From: Proteles cristata cristata | Taxonomy: Eukaryota; Chordata; Mammalia; Carnivora; Hyaenidae | Length of the DNA stretch: 64,000 nucleotides | Direction: 5' to 3' | NCBI GenBank assembly: GCA_017311185.1 | Contig: JAESUZ010000990.1 | Span: 496,001-560,000, forward strand | Shown: in pieces, positions 1-13,262 of the stretch | Layout of the letters: each line of letters begins with the position of its first letter | Numbering within the stretch: the first letter of the stretch is position 1 | Made by a program: the position numbers and the translations under genes | Notes under the pieces: model-generated | Seen by the model: only the letters and a program-made list of their open reading frames with translations | Told to the model about the DNA's origin: nothing | Databases searched by the model: none

Positions 1-450
1 TTTGCAGAATAAAAATTTGCAGGAAGACAGCTGGGGCTTTATATTTTGAAATAAAGAAATCATAGACATCATTGCTCTTCCAAATATACTTTGTAAAGTA
101 ATCAGACAGGGGAATACACCTAACAATGCATTTGAAATTTTGAATTTTTGGAATGTTTTGAAATACGTTTTCACTTATACTTTTTTTTATATAAAAGAAA
201 GAGGCATTATGAAATAGTTTGTATCCTTAGGAAACACAGAAATTCGGGGTCTTAATAGTCATATACAAATGAAGGAAGAATGAATATTTATCAAAGAAAA
301 GTATGAAAGCTTAAGAGAAATCTGAACAAAATGGAAGGCCATCTAGGACTGGTGAAATGACAGTTTGACACATTTTTGAAGTAAAAATAAAGACATGGTA
401 AGTTGACATTTTAGAGATGATAGAAAATATTACGAGACATATCCATTTAT
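1..450. other. AT-rich unique sequence
   Basis: No repeat, exon or RNA gene recognised. Reading frames are short and closed. Confidence 0.5.
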
Positions 451-662
451 TTTTTAACACTTATTTATTTTTGAGAGAGAGTGACAGAGACAGAGCATGA
501 GCAGGGGAGGGTCAAAGAGAGAGGGAGACACAGAATCTGAAGCAGGCTCCAGGCTCCGAGCTGTCATCACAGAGCCTGATGTGGGGTTCGAATCCATGAA
601 CCGCAAAATCATGCCTTGAGCCAAAGTCAGATGCTTAACAAACTGAGCTACACAGGGGCCCT
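451..662 (-). mobile_element. CAN-SINE (feline tRNA-Lys SINE), minus
   Basis: Read on the minus strand it has the tRNA-like head ending at about 662, a diverged B box, the body, a (TC)n tract and an A-rich tail. Several substitutions and lost CpGs point to an older copy. No clear target-site duplication. Confidence 0.9.
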
Positions 663-3600
663 TAGTGTTTTTATATTTTTATTTCACATCTATGTGTTGC
701 GCGCACTGTGGTAGGCACTTGGACTATGTTTTCATTTGTACAAAAATCCTCAGGAAACCTATCAGAATTTGTTTTACACTGTGAACGTTGGTTGGCTGTT
801 AATGAGAATACATTGGTCATTGGGTTACACATGAAGACAGAATTAGCACTTTGTACTGAACCCTCTAGGAGGAAATATGCTTACTGCTACTAAACATGTT
901 TCTATTTGTTAGTTCTGGGCCCTTGGCATTTTATTTCAGGAAAGTGGTGCTGGTTGTTGTTGTTTTCTGTCTGTATAGAAAAGATCTTTAAAAATAAGTA
1001 AAATAGCATCTTTGTGATAAGGCTTATTTTGTTTATGTCTTGTTTTGTACCCTATGCATAAAAATTTTCTACATAAATCTTTATATATGACTCTAATTCA
1101 GGTGCAAGATCTGTACCTAGTAAGATTTCATCACAAAAACTTTAAAGAAATAAAAATATAGAGTATACTTATAGTTACTATAGCTCATTTAAGGTAGAAT
1201 GACAAAACTATGTAACTTTTATAAATTTACCACAGACATATCATTATAACACTACAAAATTTTATAGTTTATATTTCCACAAGCAATCTGAAATAGTAGT
1301 TGAGTTTTTCAACTGAAGTAATTAATTTTCAGTTTTATTATTAAAATATCAGCAAATATCTACAGAAGTGTGGATTTCTAAAGGCTATTATGATTGAAAT
1401 TCCACTTGGATTCTTTCAGCAAGATTTTTTTCTTTTTATTTTCTTTTTTGGATAATAGCTAAAGACTGAAAAAAAGAACCATCAGATTAACAAAGGAGTT
1501 AAACATTCAAGAGAAGAATTTGCATTTTTAGAAGAGTCATTTTTTGATATACACTCTCCCACATTACAAGAGAGAAATACCTAAGGGAAATTAAACATTC
1601 ATGGATTATAATTTGCCACATAGTAGTCACCTGCTTTTGCAGGATAGTAAAACCAATTTGCCCCTTCTTTAGTAATTATAGTCTCTTGCTATTCATTGTA
1701 AAAAGGCTTTCCTGATCCAAATGTATAATCAGCAACCATACATTTTCTTACTCAAATATCCCTTTTTTTAACTTAACATCATGAACAATATATTAGGATA
1801 TTAAGTGTTTCTATATCATTCTATAGAGAGTCTGGAGACATTCTTTAAAGAGAAAATAATTTGTTGGCTGGTTGTAACAGATCTCTGACTAGAGGCGGAG
1901 CTCGGAGCTCGGGAGAAATAATCTGTTAATGTTTCTTTAACTTCTGTGATCAGAACAGCTGCCTAAAGGCTGCTGATTTTTTTCATGCATTTTTATAATT
2001 GCATATGACTTTGATACAAAGTATAACTGTGCTCAAAGGCCAAGCTTCATTTGAGGAAAATTATAGACTTGTACTGCTGAATGCATAGAGACTCAGTTCA
2101 TAAATGCACTTCAGCAAATTCTTTTTAAGTGGGGCATTTTTGATGTGGTCCCTGAGGGTATTGGAATCTTCTACCAGGTAAAAATGTATGTCAAGAGGCT
2201 CTGAAATAAGCCTACTCTTGCAGTTGTTAAAATTTGAATGAGGGTTGAAATTAGGTGAACATAGTAATAGAGAAATAGAAAAGTTGGGAAAGAAGGAGCT
2301 TCCCCAGAGACTCCATATTGACTTTCCATATGACTTAAAAACCTGATGGGTCTGCAATTATGAGTAAGGGCCCTTAGGGACAAAACTCCCCTGTCCTATC
2401 AGGGCTTGTGTTTTGATGGATTTAACTGGGACAACTTCTAAATACTATGTGAAAGTAGGCTGAAACTAATGGATATTAGCCATAGTTATTTCAGTTTTAA
2501 TACACTTTTATGCTTCTTTTGGGGGTGGAAGGAAGCAGGCTTCGGTGAAATACTTCATAATACTGTTAGACTATTTCATATTTAGAGTTTCATCAGTTGT
2601 ATATCTGAATTCTCTCATTACGTCAAGATGTTAAGAAAATCAATGATGAAAGAATATAAGCAAGGTTAAGCTAGTTTCTGCAGACTTGATATAAGCATTT
2701 CAAACATGCCTTGGCTTTTACTAGAAAAATTTATGTAGCTCATTTAACTCACAGAAGAATTACAATAAAAACAATTATTCTCTCAAATCATATGGCAGAA
2801 TCAAAGAGCATCTTTAAATAATAAAGTTAGAATTATAGATAACATTAAATGGATCCATTTCTTTATTGTCATTGTAGATCATGGATATTTTGATCTAGAA
2901 TTTTATCTGCACTATGGATGGACAGATAGAGGAGAGAGAGAGAGGAATATAAATATAGTTAGCTGCATCGTGGTTATATGTATGCATATTTATATGTATA
3001 TACATTTATATCTTGTTTTTTTTGGCAAGTGTTATTTACTTGCAACTGTTTTTTTCTTATTTTGTATCTTTTTAAATTTTTATTACATTTTTATATACTC
3101 ACAATCAATTTCCATTTTTAATATTTGAAACATGAGTTTTTCATGGGTGGAACTGTGTGTAGGTCCAGTTGGACATCACATCCTCTACCTGCCAGCAATA
3201 TTCAGCTAGAGAATATTTACGATTTCAAGGTCTCTTTTGGCTCCATTGCAACAGAGACAAACCATTCCCAGAATTATGACTTGCCCGTGTCATTCTTCAG
3301 TTGGGTCTGACCCTTTGGTTCAGAAACATGAAGCCCAGGGAGCTTCTGGGATTAACACATGCTTCTGCTCCCTCTGCTCCAAATAAGACATTTGGGTTTT
3401 GAATGTGCTGTGCTCCTGACCATAGAGAAGCATGGGATTTAGGAAATCTCCAAGGAAAAGTTTTTACACCTTCTTGGCTTCATCTGACATCGAGCTTTTT
3501 TTTTTTGATTTCTAGTGTGTGTTGTTTTTAATTCTTTCTTTCCTCTTAAAAATGGTATTTGGATTTTAAAGTCACTTCTATTTCCTTAAAATTTTTTCTA

Positions 3601-4040
3601 TTATCTTCTTATTCTTCCTGTTAATGCATGATTTGCAGGAAAAAAAACTGAAGTGTCAGGTTCAACCAGAATCCTCAAACAAAAAAGGGTAATTTATATA
3701 TTTCAAAGAATAAAGTTGAATTAAATTGCTTTACTTATATTTGTCACCATACCACTTCCTCCAATTCTTTTGGATCTCAGGAGGTTGTTTGAATTATGGA
3801 AGGATGTGGTTTCTTTCCCTAAGAAATATCTCTTCTTAAAAGAAAGAAAAGGAGATCTTCAGGCCCATAGTGTATCTACTGAAGTGACTCATGTGATTGC
3901 AATCTCTGTGAAAATGATAAACTTGCCACCTAACGAAAAGAGGATTCTATGTGTGCTGACTGAGTCATAGGAGAAGGTACCACTGACCTACAGGTGATTT
4001 GGTTCAAGCTGAAAATAATAGGCACTAGATCTAATATATT
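663..4040. other. Unique AT-rich block, no gene seen
   Basis: About 3.4 kb with no recognisable repeat apart from short A/T runs and a purine stretch near 2930-2945. The open frames here (under 100 codons) lack homology I recognise. The segment around 3120-3480 is less AT-rich and has a 61-codon frame, but no splice or domain evidence supports coding. Confidence 0.45.
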
Positions 4041-4264
4041 ATAGACCCTGTTTTTGTTTTTTGAAAGAAAGAGAGAGAGCAAGGGTAGGGGAATGGGGGA
4101 GAGCAGAAAAGTGAGGGGATAGAGCAACAGAGAGAATCTTAAGCAGGCTCCATATGGAGACCAACACAGGCTTCCATCTCATGACCCTGGGATCATGATC
4201 TGAGCCCAAATCAAGAGTCAGATGCTCAACTGACTGAGCCACCCAGGCACCCCTCATAGACCCT
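4041..4264 (-). mobile_element. CAN-SINE, minus, with 9-bp target-site duplication
   Basis: The SINE lies at about 4050-4255. The 9-mer atagaccct flanks it at 4041-4049 and 4256-4264, which is direct evidence of retrotransposition. Head, body and purine-rich (minus-strand TC) tail are all present. Confidence 0.93.
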
Positions 4265-5329
4265 AAGTTTTAACATGCAGGCTGGTGTTTAGATATCAGT
4301 TTATCAATTGGACCAGACTGAGTTTCTTTTATCACATTATCTGTACTAGTTATTGCAATGATACTTGCTACAACAGATAAACCACAAACTCTCAGTCACT
4401 GAATACAATATCTTGCCCATATACAGGGTAAAACATGTGGAATATGATCAGTGAGCAAATGGCTCTCCCATAAGCAGTGATTAAAAGCAGCAGAGAACTT
4501 CTATTTTATGGTTCCTACATATTCAGTATGTGGCTTCCATGTTGGTCAAGCTGGTTTGCATTAAGACCCAGAAAAGAAAAGAGCAAAGTATTAAGCTTAG
4601 ATATGGGTACACGTCATTCTCTTAGATCTTAGGCACAAATTGTTAAAGTTAACTGCAGAAATGAACCAAGCAAGTTAGTCTAGCTGAATACCTCAAAGGA
4701 TAGAAAAATAAGCCTGTTGCAAGGCTAGTTATCCTGTGCCACAATACCTTTAACTGAGTAAATGTTAGAAATTGAAAAAGAAATGTTACTGAACACACAC
4801 ACTTGGAGGGGAGATTTTCCCCCATAAAATATTTAGAAATAATTATTTATATAAATTATAAGAATTAATGACATTAGACACATTTCATAAGATTAAGTAA
4901 AACTGGCCATTAAATTGAGTAGCAAGAACTTTGGCCAGCAGCCAGCTAGCCAATCAGTTAATTCAACTTTTAAACATAGTGTGTTTGGAAAGAAGTGTTC
5001 AATGCTGATGAGTAGCCTCTGAGGACATGCTTCTTAAAATACTTTAGCACAGAAAACTGCGTTTTATATGTATATGAGTGTGTTTGGGAGGCAATGGTGG
5101 GGGTGGGGGAGACTGTCAGAGATTGGGGCAGGGATTTAAAAAATAAAAGAACACGTGATTCAAAATATTGATTTGGTGTATTTTAGAAAGTCTATAAAAT
5201 GCTTTTGAATATGCAATTACATAATTAATTTTATTTCATGCTTCTCTTATTGCTGTAATTTACTAATTATATCTCTGATAAAAGCCATGGAGCTAGGATT
5301 TGAGGGTAAATATTAATACCTTGAATATT
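4265..5329. other. Unique AT-rich sequence
   Basis: Nothing recognised. A G-rich stretch lies at about 5090-5112. Confidence 0.4.
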
Positions 5330-6225
5330 AGCTAATGTAGCAGAGTAAATCCAACTAAAGTTGGATAAATACATAAAATCATATTGTAGGAAGAATTTTT
5401 TTCCTCTTTCTCCTTCCCCTCTACCTGGGAAGATATCCTTGAAACCTTTGAATATGTTACATGATCTGGTGGGAAAATCTTTGCAGATATAATTAAGGTT
5501 ACAGGCTTTAATGTAGGAAAATCATCTAGATTTTCCACTTAGGCCCAATCCATTATTGGCCTTAAAAGCCAATAATTTTCTCAACTTAGAATACATAAAA
5601 ATATGGTAGCAGGGAGGGGTGCCTGGATGGCTCATTCAGTTAAGCATCAACTCCAGCTCAGGTCATGATCTTGCGGTTTGCGGGTTTGAACCTGTGTTGG
5701 GCTCTGTGCTGACAGCTCAGAGCCTGGAGCCTGCTTCACATTCTGTGTCTCCCTTTCTCTCTGCTCTCCCCCACTTTCACTCTGTCTCTCTCTCTCTCTC
5801 TCTCTCAAAAAATCAATAAGCATTAAAAAAAAATAAAAAACAATATGGTAGCAGAAATCAGAGATATTCAAAGACTTCAGACTTTGCCTACTTTTGCCTG
5901 AAGGGAATTGGAGAAGCTGTTTTGAACAAAGACTGTCCCATTGCTGATAGCCAGTGAGAAAATGGGGATCAACAAAAATACAATGAACTGAATTCAACTA
6001 ATGACAAAAATGAATTTGAAAGAAAATTCTTCCCTGGAGCCTCCAAAACCTCATGTGGCCCTGCCTACACCCTGATTTCTGCCTTGAGAAAGTCTGTATG
6101 GATGTCAAGTTGAGCCATGCTATACGTGGTCATTGGATATGCATAAGGCTTGGGATAATAAATTTGTGTTGTTTTCAAGCACAAAGTTTGTTGTAATTTA
6201 TAATGCCAATAGAAAACTAGACAAT
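5330..6225 (+). repeat. Ancient MLT1-like (ERVL-MaLR) LTR remnant split by a SINE
   Basis: The sequence resembles MLT1-type LTRs. There is a segment with the family's 'gcagat.taattaaggtt' pattern near 5485-5505, a 'ggcccaatc' block near 5543, a 'cctgcctacaccctgatt' block near 6060, and a terminal part with ataataaatttgtgttgttt and an 'aatagaaaacta' end near 6210-6222. A CAN-SINE interrupts it at 5613-5841. The family is assigned from remembered consensus features, so the exact subfamily is uncertain. Confidence 0.5.
5600..5854 (+). mobile_element. CAN-SINE, plus, 13-bp target-site duplication
   Basis: The 13-mer aatatggtagcag occurs at 5600-5612 and 5842-5854. The SINE fills 5613-5841, with head, body, an uninterrupted (TC)n run near 5780-5806 and an A-rich tail. 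It is inserted in the MLT1-like remnant, so it is younger than that element. Confidence 0.95.
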
Positions 6226-7007
6226 TATGAAATAAAAGAGGAAGATGTAGTAAAGATGATGAATCCCATTTCAGTTGCTGGAAAGGATTCCAAATATCAA
6301 GATGGCATACAGTGGCCTCAAAAACAGTTTATAGGGTTCCAATTTAGGTAGATATTTTTAAAAATATAGTAATATAACTTCAAGCAAATTTATATAGAGA
6401 TAAAAATACTGTTTTCTTTTCTTAAACTTTATGAAAGGGAGAAGTCAAGTAAAATTTCATATTTTATTCCCTCACATATTTTATTTCTAAACAGCAGAAA
6501 TCCAATTCTTAGCACTAAACCCTTTCAAATGGCACAATCTGACGGATGTTCCTTTTAGCTTTTTCATTCAAATGAGTTAACTTCTTTCTGTTCCAAAACT
6601 CATTTAATTTACAGCATTAATACTTTTAGCATTATTTCCAAGTAATAATATACCAAATAAAAAAAATCAGGCAAGAATATAGTTATCTTGTGTCTCTAGG
6701 TTGTTTCAATTTGTAGTGTTGCCTATAAAGAAGTGAGTGATTCTTCAAATGTCAGCTGGTGTTGCATTCCTTACAGAGGCTTGCCTATTTACATACCTTG
6801 CCTCTAGATTTATTAATTCCTTGATACTTTAATTGAATTGAAGGTGGCTTTTTTTTTCTATTCCAGATATAGTTTGCCATCCATCTTTTAATATGGTCTA
6901 TAGTAAGTAGATTTAACTAAAACATATTACTCTTCCTATTTATTATCTTCTGGATCTCAAAGCTTTGTTTAAATATACATATATACTCCTCTTACCTAAT
7001 ATCAAAA
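6226..7007. other. Unique AT-rich sequence
   Basis: No feature recognised. Confidence 0.4.
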
Positions 7008-7341
7008 AGTATAAATCAGTCCGCAAAAGACAAGTACCAGAAGATTTCCTTCATACATGGAATTTAAGAAACAAAACAATTGAAGAAACAAAATAAAAGC
7101 AGACAAACCAAGAAACAGACTCTTAACTATAGAGAACAAATTGAAGGTTGATAGAAAGGAGAGCTAACTAGGTGATGGAGTATTAATGAGGGTACTTGTG
7201 TTGAGCACTGGGTGTTATATATACACTGGGTGTTGTACGTACATGATGAATCACTAATTTCTACTCCTGAAGCCAAGGTTACACTATATGTTAACTAACT
7301 GGAATTTAAATAAACATTTAAAGCAAAATTTAAAAAAAATA
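7008..7341 (+). mobile_element. 5'-truncated L1 3' end, plus strand
   Basis: This matches the carnivore L1 3' end. The ORF2 tail region around 7020-7070 is followed by the 'caaaccaagaaacagactctta' type 3' UTR block near 7105, the 'gttaactaactggaatttaaataaa' end near 7290-7313, and an A-rich tail. A local 11-bp duplication (cactgggtgtt at 7206 and 7224) lies within it. It is too diverged and short to code. Confidence 0.8.
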
Positions 7342-8259
7342 TTGTTTGCCATTCTACTATTGGTGTTATAGATTTTTCTTTAAAATATATTCTAAAAATT
7401 TGCTGGAGTTCATATGTATATGGTGACCACAATTTTGTCCATGTAACAAGCCAATATTGTCAGCACCTTAGAAAACAAGTTTTTTTCAGTCTAGTCCCTC
7501 CCACAATATTTTGTTAGGTTTTTCTCTATGTCAGCTTTTCTTTTGGTTTGGAGAAGCTCCAGGATGTTGAGGTACAGGCCATCAGCACGCAGGGCTGAAC
7601 TCTTTTGGTTGCTCTTGGAAAGATACGTTCACATTCTACTATTCAATAAAATACAGTACAGATAGTCTTGTTTTATGTATTTTATCTTATTGTCCAGCAG
7701 TGTATTTTTCTAGAATGGATTTTAAAGGTATTTATACCTTTAGTTTATATTTTAGTATATTTAGTATATATATATATATATATATTTAATTAAAAAATGT
7801 GTAAATTTGTATTTCATTTTCTACTTCTTTAAATGAAAGTAAATATTTTCTAGTTACAAATATCTGTGGGGAAAATAATCTTTGGCTAGTTCAAAAAATT
7901 CAGAAAAAAATTTTGATACTTTACAAGTAACTACGTAGAAAAGAAATCTCTACAGGTTTTGTTCTGATTTAAAGAAATTTAGGAAATGATACCAGCTCTA
8001 TATTCAAGGGTTTTGTTATAGACTTTTGTCCACTAAAGTTCTATTCCCTGGTAGAAAAAGAACAAGTTATCGATATGATACACATCTATATACATATCTA
8101 TATGATATATATGTATAGACATAAATTCAAGATAAATTCACAAATAAATATCTATAAATTCAAAATAATATATGTAATATGTAATTTAAAATTTATATCT
8201 AATGTATATGCCATTCAAAAATATATAGAAATTTATGCTTCTCACTCCCAAATTTTAAG
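7342..8259. other. AT-rich sequence with a (TA)n run
   Basis: Contains a (TA)n-rich segment at about 7751-7786 and further AT-rich sequence at 8070-8240. No gene seen. Confidence 0.5.
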
Positions 8260-8260
8260 C

Positions 8261-8359
8261 GTATCCTTTTCTTTTCTTTTTTTAATTTTGTAATTTTCTT
8301 TTTCTTCCTTCCTTCCTTCCTTTCTTCCTTCCTTCCTTCCTTCCTTCCTTCCTTCCTTC

Positions 8360-8427
<68 letters not shown>

Positions 8428-8620
8428 TTTCTTTCTCTCTTTTTTATTTTTTTGAGGTAGAAAGAGCACCCACGGAATTCAAATCAGGCTCCAGACTCCA
8501 AGGTGACAGCAGAGAGCCAAACACGGAGCTCGAACCCATGAACTGTAGGATCCTGACTTAAGGTGAAGTCTGAGACTCAACTGACTGAGCCACTCAGGCA
8601 ACCCTAGTGTATCCTTTTCT
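8261..8620 (-). mobile_element. CAN-SINE, minus, whose tail became a microsatellite
   Basis: The 12-mer gtatccttttct flanks the unit at 8261-8272 and 8609-8620. The head and body (about 8450-8608, minus) are diverged but recognisable. The A-rich tail is replaced by the long tetranucleotide array listed separately, so that array lies inside the insertion. Confidence 0.85.
8304..8445. repeat. (TTCC)n then (TTTC)n microsatellite
   Basis: A block of TTCC/CTTC units (about 8304-8360) passes into a longer TTTC block (about 8360-8425) and a short TC-rich end. It lies in the tail of the surrounding minus-strand SINE. The K/E/R-rich 75-codon frame on the minus strand is only a translation of this repeat. 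Confidence 0.95.
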
Positions 8621-11600
8621 AACTATGCAATAGTTCAGCCTGTCCTTGAGCATTCAATACCTTCTCCGAAAGGTAGACTGATCACAAATTTAACTGTCTA
8701 CTTTGGGAGAAGATTTTAATCATTTAATAAAACAGTAAATATTTATTGTGCCTTACGAAGTGAAGGGCACTTAAAAGGCGCTGAAGAAAAACAATCATTC
8801 CTGACATTAGAAAGTACAAGAATTACATGAAATTACTATCAATTGCCTCCGCCTCTAAAAGCACTAATCCGATTGACTCCTGTGAGGATGCCTGACACCC
8901 CCTCAAAGTTTCACACATGACTTTTGCTAAAAGCCTCAATGCCTTTATGACTAAGGAACAAGCCCCTTCTGACCTATTTAATTTGCCTATGTGTCTCCTA
9001 TTTAGGTAACCAAAATGAACCAAGCTTTCAACATCTTCAGCCTTCAAAATACAGGAAAGAATGTAGAAGTCAAAGATAGTACTAAAGTATGTTAACAGAC
9101 AATGTTCTCGTACATAGTATTTCCTAAAAGTTAAACACTGGTAAAGCCTGCTTTTCACCATTAGCAATGTAACTTTATAGAAAGCTTTTACACATAGGTT
9201 ATAGAATTACCTAGATTGTCATTTCTTTTGTGGGCACCATTTTAAACAATTTCTGGCTCCAGTTCTGAAAGTTAGCTCTTCTGTCTTCTGTGTCTCACAT
9301 AGTTCTTGTAAGCAACTCTCATAGCTGGAGACTTTATATGACCCTAGTTAGTGAATTTGTAAGGAGCGGAACTCAACTTTATGTCAAAACACTTGTCCAT
9401 TGTAATATCCCCACCAGTATTCAGTGAAAACCAAACTTGCATATAACTTAAAATATATTCCTTACTAAAATATACAATGGACCAGAGAGGAAGTAATGAT
9501 GATACTAAGAAAGATTAATTGAAAACTTCACCAAGCACGAATTTGAGCCAAACACTGAAGAATGAGGGAGACTCTGATAGGTAGGTTTGAGATAGACTGG
9601 GCTTCCAGACAATAATACCGAAGGCATTACAGATGTGAAGATAGTGCAATTAAGTGAAATTGGGATGAACACTGTTGTCTTTCATTATTTTGGAAAAGTT
9701 GAAATTTAAGCTCAGTTTGAAACGTCGGTATTGAGACAACTTGCCAAAGCAAATATCTATGCCTCAGAGAAGAATTATAGAGAAAAAAAATCTTCATCTT
9801 TAAGATTTTAGCATATGCTTTGTGTCGAGCACCATGCACTGCTAAGTAGAGCTAGTAGTTTGATTTGATTGATTTGTTTAATTACTACTTTTTATTAATA
9901 CCCTACTTAATTCTAAAGATAATTTTGGTAGTATTCCTGGTTTTCTGAATTATATTTTGTGTAATTGACACAAAATCATCAGCCTTATATATGCTTTGTT
10001 TTTGTATTTAGAATAAATTCCATATCACTGTAGACCTGTTGAACTTTTTGAAAGATAAAACGTATGCCCCTATGTAGCTTATTATTTATAAAGCTTAAGT
10101 TACTACATAGATTAATAAAAGGCATACCTTTGATTTTTATTTCTCTTTTCTATAATACATATTTTAAGAGTTTCAGTTATTGAGAATATTTAAAATTTAA
10201 TATTTTATTTTAATTGTGCCTTATCAACAATAAACAATTTCATTTTTTTAAGGTAAATCTGAGCAAAAACGTCATCTTTTTTTCCAGCTCACAAAGAAGC
10301 AGAGTGAAAGTATGCTTAAGAAATTAAAGCAGAGATCATGAGTTTCTTTCTGTTAAATTAATTATCAGTGAGTGAATTTCTGATAGCGAAAAGAGGTCAA
10401 GAGAATCAGAGGAAAATTAAAAAATATTCAAAGCTAAAATAAAAGCTGTTGATTTTCTCCCCTTGAAAAATTGCGGTTACATAGTCACAATCTTTGTATT
10501 TCTTGAGCAGAAATTAGCAACATTAGCATTAGTTGAGTAGTGCACTATAAATTTGTCATTGATAAGACTTTTTATGAAGAATAAAAATATTCAATTGGGT
10601 CTTTTTGCATTTTGTTTTTTCTTGTAGCACCTTCAGCCTTCCTTTCTTCATTTAAACCCACTGTATTGAATAAATATGTAAGGTATATGAATATTTCCAT
10701 GGGAACAGAGTTGTTTTTAAGTAGGCCTGCTTTTTAAAGTGTATTGACCTCCCAAGGAATATAGCATAGTTTCTATTAAGTATTTAAATTGCTCAAGACT
10801 TGTATTTTGCCTCTCTTCTCATGCTACATTTTCTTCCTAGGGATTCTTAGTCTCTTTCCAGTGTTTCAATTACTTTCTACCTAGAGCTATCTCTCAAATA
10901 TATATTTCAGCATAGACATTTGTACACAATCTCTAACACTTACATCCACCTATTCATAAGGCATATACATTCCAAAGTCTCAAAGAAATTTCAAACTTAG
11001 GATGTAAGTATTTAAATGATTATCTTTATCTTCTTATTTAAAAAGTGACCATTTATCTGTGTTCCCTGTTTCAATATTATGGTGTCATTTAATTGTTTCT
11101 GTGTAACATGCCACTCTAAAACCTAGTGTCTTAAACACTCATATGTCTACTGATCAACCGGGAAGTTTTTCCTACTCCCCACCGGCCAAATCCGCATTTC
11201 CAATAATTGCTGAGCATTCATATTAATCTGCCACCCCCAGTTTTCATCATCTTTGACAAATGGGCATTATTTCTCAAGTGGATAAGAGCAATTAACTTTT
11301 ACGTAATCTCTGAGTCTACCTTTTGTCTATCTCCAGTTATTCACTACTGTCAGAGATATGTCTAAAGATGTAGTACTGTCTAGGACATTACCCTACTTAA
11401 AATCTTTAGAAATATTCAAGAACTTTTGGGATAAACCTTAAAATGCTTGAAATCTGAGTCCTTATTATCCAACATGATTTGGAATATTTCTTGTTACGCT
11501 TATAAGTATTGATTCCAGGAACTATAGAATCACATATGCTGTTTTCTCTGACAGTGGGGTTTTATCATATTTCCACTTAATCTTTATCTTTAATCATACA

Positions 11601-11623
11601 ACCTATAAATTTTAGTATTATCT
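8621..11623. other. 3-kb unique AT-rich block
   Basis: No SINE or L1 copy recognised. The 114-codon minus-strand frame at 8823-9167 has no domain I recognise and no visible splice or start context. I treat it as chance. Confidence 0.45.
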
Positions 11624-11881
11624 AAAACATAATTTTCTTGGGGCACCTGGGTGGCTTAGTCGGTTAAGTGTCCGACTTTCGCTTAGGTCATGATCTCGCG
11701 GTTCGTGGGTTCGAGCCCCCCGTCGGGCTCTGTGCTGATTGCCAGCTCAGAGCCTGGAGCCTGCTTCAGTCTGTGACTCCCTCTCTCTCTGACCCTCCCC
11801 TGCTCACGCTGTCTCTCTCTCTCTCTCCTAGAAATAAATAAAAAATATTTTAAAAAAAAACAAAAAAACATAATTTTCTTG
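11624..11881 (+). mobile_element. Young-type CAN-SINE, plus, 17-bp target-site duplication
   Basis: A 17-bp perfect duplication flanks it (11624-11640 and 11865-11881). It retains CpGs in its head, including an intact B box (gggttcgagccc near 11707). It shares a variant 3' part, 'gactccctctctctctgacc' near 11784 and 'tcctagaaataaataaa' near 11827, with three other copies in this window. The perfect duplication and intact CpGs indicate a recent insertion. Confidence 0.96.
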
Positions 11882-13050
11882 AAGATTTACTTTTAAATAT
11901 TATTTTCACACAGTCATACCAACCATAGGCTAATTAAAATCTTCTGAGACTTACTGTGCTCCCAAAGTGCCCTGTATTTTATTTTGATATGTTAATTACA
12001 ACCACAAATTTGAATTTTATTCTTGCATTGCCTTTTAGTCCATTGATGCTCATATAACCTCTGTGATGATGAAAATTCTATAACCTGAGCTGTCCAAAAC
12101 AGTAGTCACTAGCCACATGAGATTGTTGAACTTTTGATATAGTCACATATTTTGACCAATGAACTAAATTATTAGTCTTATTTTTTTGCAATTAATTTAA
12201 TTTTAAATTAAATACATGAGCTAATGGTTATTGTACATCAAAGTTCTACCCTATTAGTTTTTGAGAGTGGAATTCAAATGTGTTTTTAATGTCTTATCAG
12301 CATGCTATCTATCATAGTTGCTAGTTATTATTTACTTAATGTACAGTTGACGTGAGAGTATCTGAAAAGACTTGTAGGCACAGTCCATCATCAAGAAGAA
12401 TACAGTCTTTAGTGTATCTTGTCAAGAATACATATAAAATTCCCTCACATAACCTTTCTTAACCTGTAGAGTCAGAATCAATTATCTCCACTTTCCTTTT
12501 CTCTTTTGTTTATTTTATAATTCTCAAGCCTTCTCCTCACCCACTGCACTCCACCTTGAAACCTTGAACTATACTGTTCATGACCTAGATTGTCAAGGTT
12601 GGTAAAGTCTTTTTCTTGCCTCTATCTTGAAGAGTTCTTTTGAATCTGTATAGATAATAACTCTTCGTGTGTTCTCTGGGAGTACAAGCTTAAGTTTTTC
12701 TCTAAGAAAAGCAAAGCATATTATTGGATCTACTGATAGAGTTTGTAGCATACTTTGAAGGATTTCATGCTAAAAACAGGCCCTTTCACAATAGGTCAGC
12801 AGGAGAAGAAAGTAAGGGAATGTAGTAGGCATTATGTGGAAAACAAAGACAAAAGATAAATATTAACTCTGATGTTTTCACTCTGCATGTCATAGCATCA
12901 TGGAACATTAGAATTTAAAGTGGCATAAATTTGATATTTTATTTTTAGCATTAAAAAGTTTTCAAGATCAATGTATGTTTAGTCCTAAACATACAATGTC
13001 TACAAACAGAGCTAGTCCAATAGATGTGAGAAGGACGTCTAGTGATCTGA
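11882..13050. other. Unique AT-rich sequence
   Basis: No feature recognised. Confidence 0.4.
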
Positions 13051-13262
13051 TCTCCCCCAACAATACCACATAAAACGATATCATGAAACTTCAAAACCTT
13101 GAGTTTATTGAGTATAATTTGAAAACACCAACCTAGACCACCTACCTCATTCGACAAGATTAAAAAAGGCGAGAGGGCAAATGATTTGCCTGAATAGGTA
13201 CATTAGTGCCAGATCGAAGACTTACTAGCATCCAAATCTTTTGATCCCTAAGGTAGCCTCTT
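13051..13262 (+). repeat. Possible MIR-like ancient SINE remnant
   Basis: The run near 13167-13262 ('gagagggcaaatgatttgcctgaa', a gap, 'tccaaatcttttgatcccta') follows the order of the MIR core and 3' part. It is strongly diverged and I could not align it, so this is tentative. Confidence 0.3.

Noticed and set aside
5647..5997. 116-codon minus frame
   Set aside because: Most of it is the antisense of a SINE, with a run of RE repeats from the TC tract.
8242..8469. 75-codon lysine/arginine/glutamate frame
   Set aside because: It is a translation of the TTTC/TTCC microsatellite.
8823..9167. 114-codon minus-strand frame
   Set aside because: No recognised family, no retrocopy A-tail or duplication, and no exon boundaries.
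11641..11720. tRNA-like heads of SINEs as tRNA genes
   Set aside because: A and B boxes are present in many copies, but each is followed by the SINE body, TC tract and A-tail. They are tRNA-derived retroposons, not tRNA genes.
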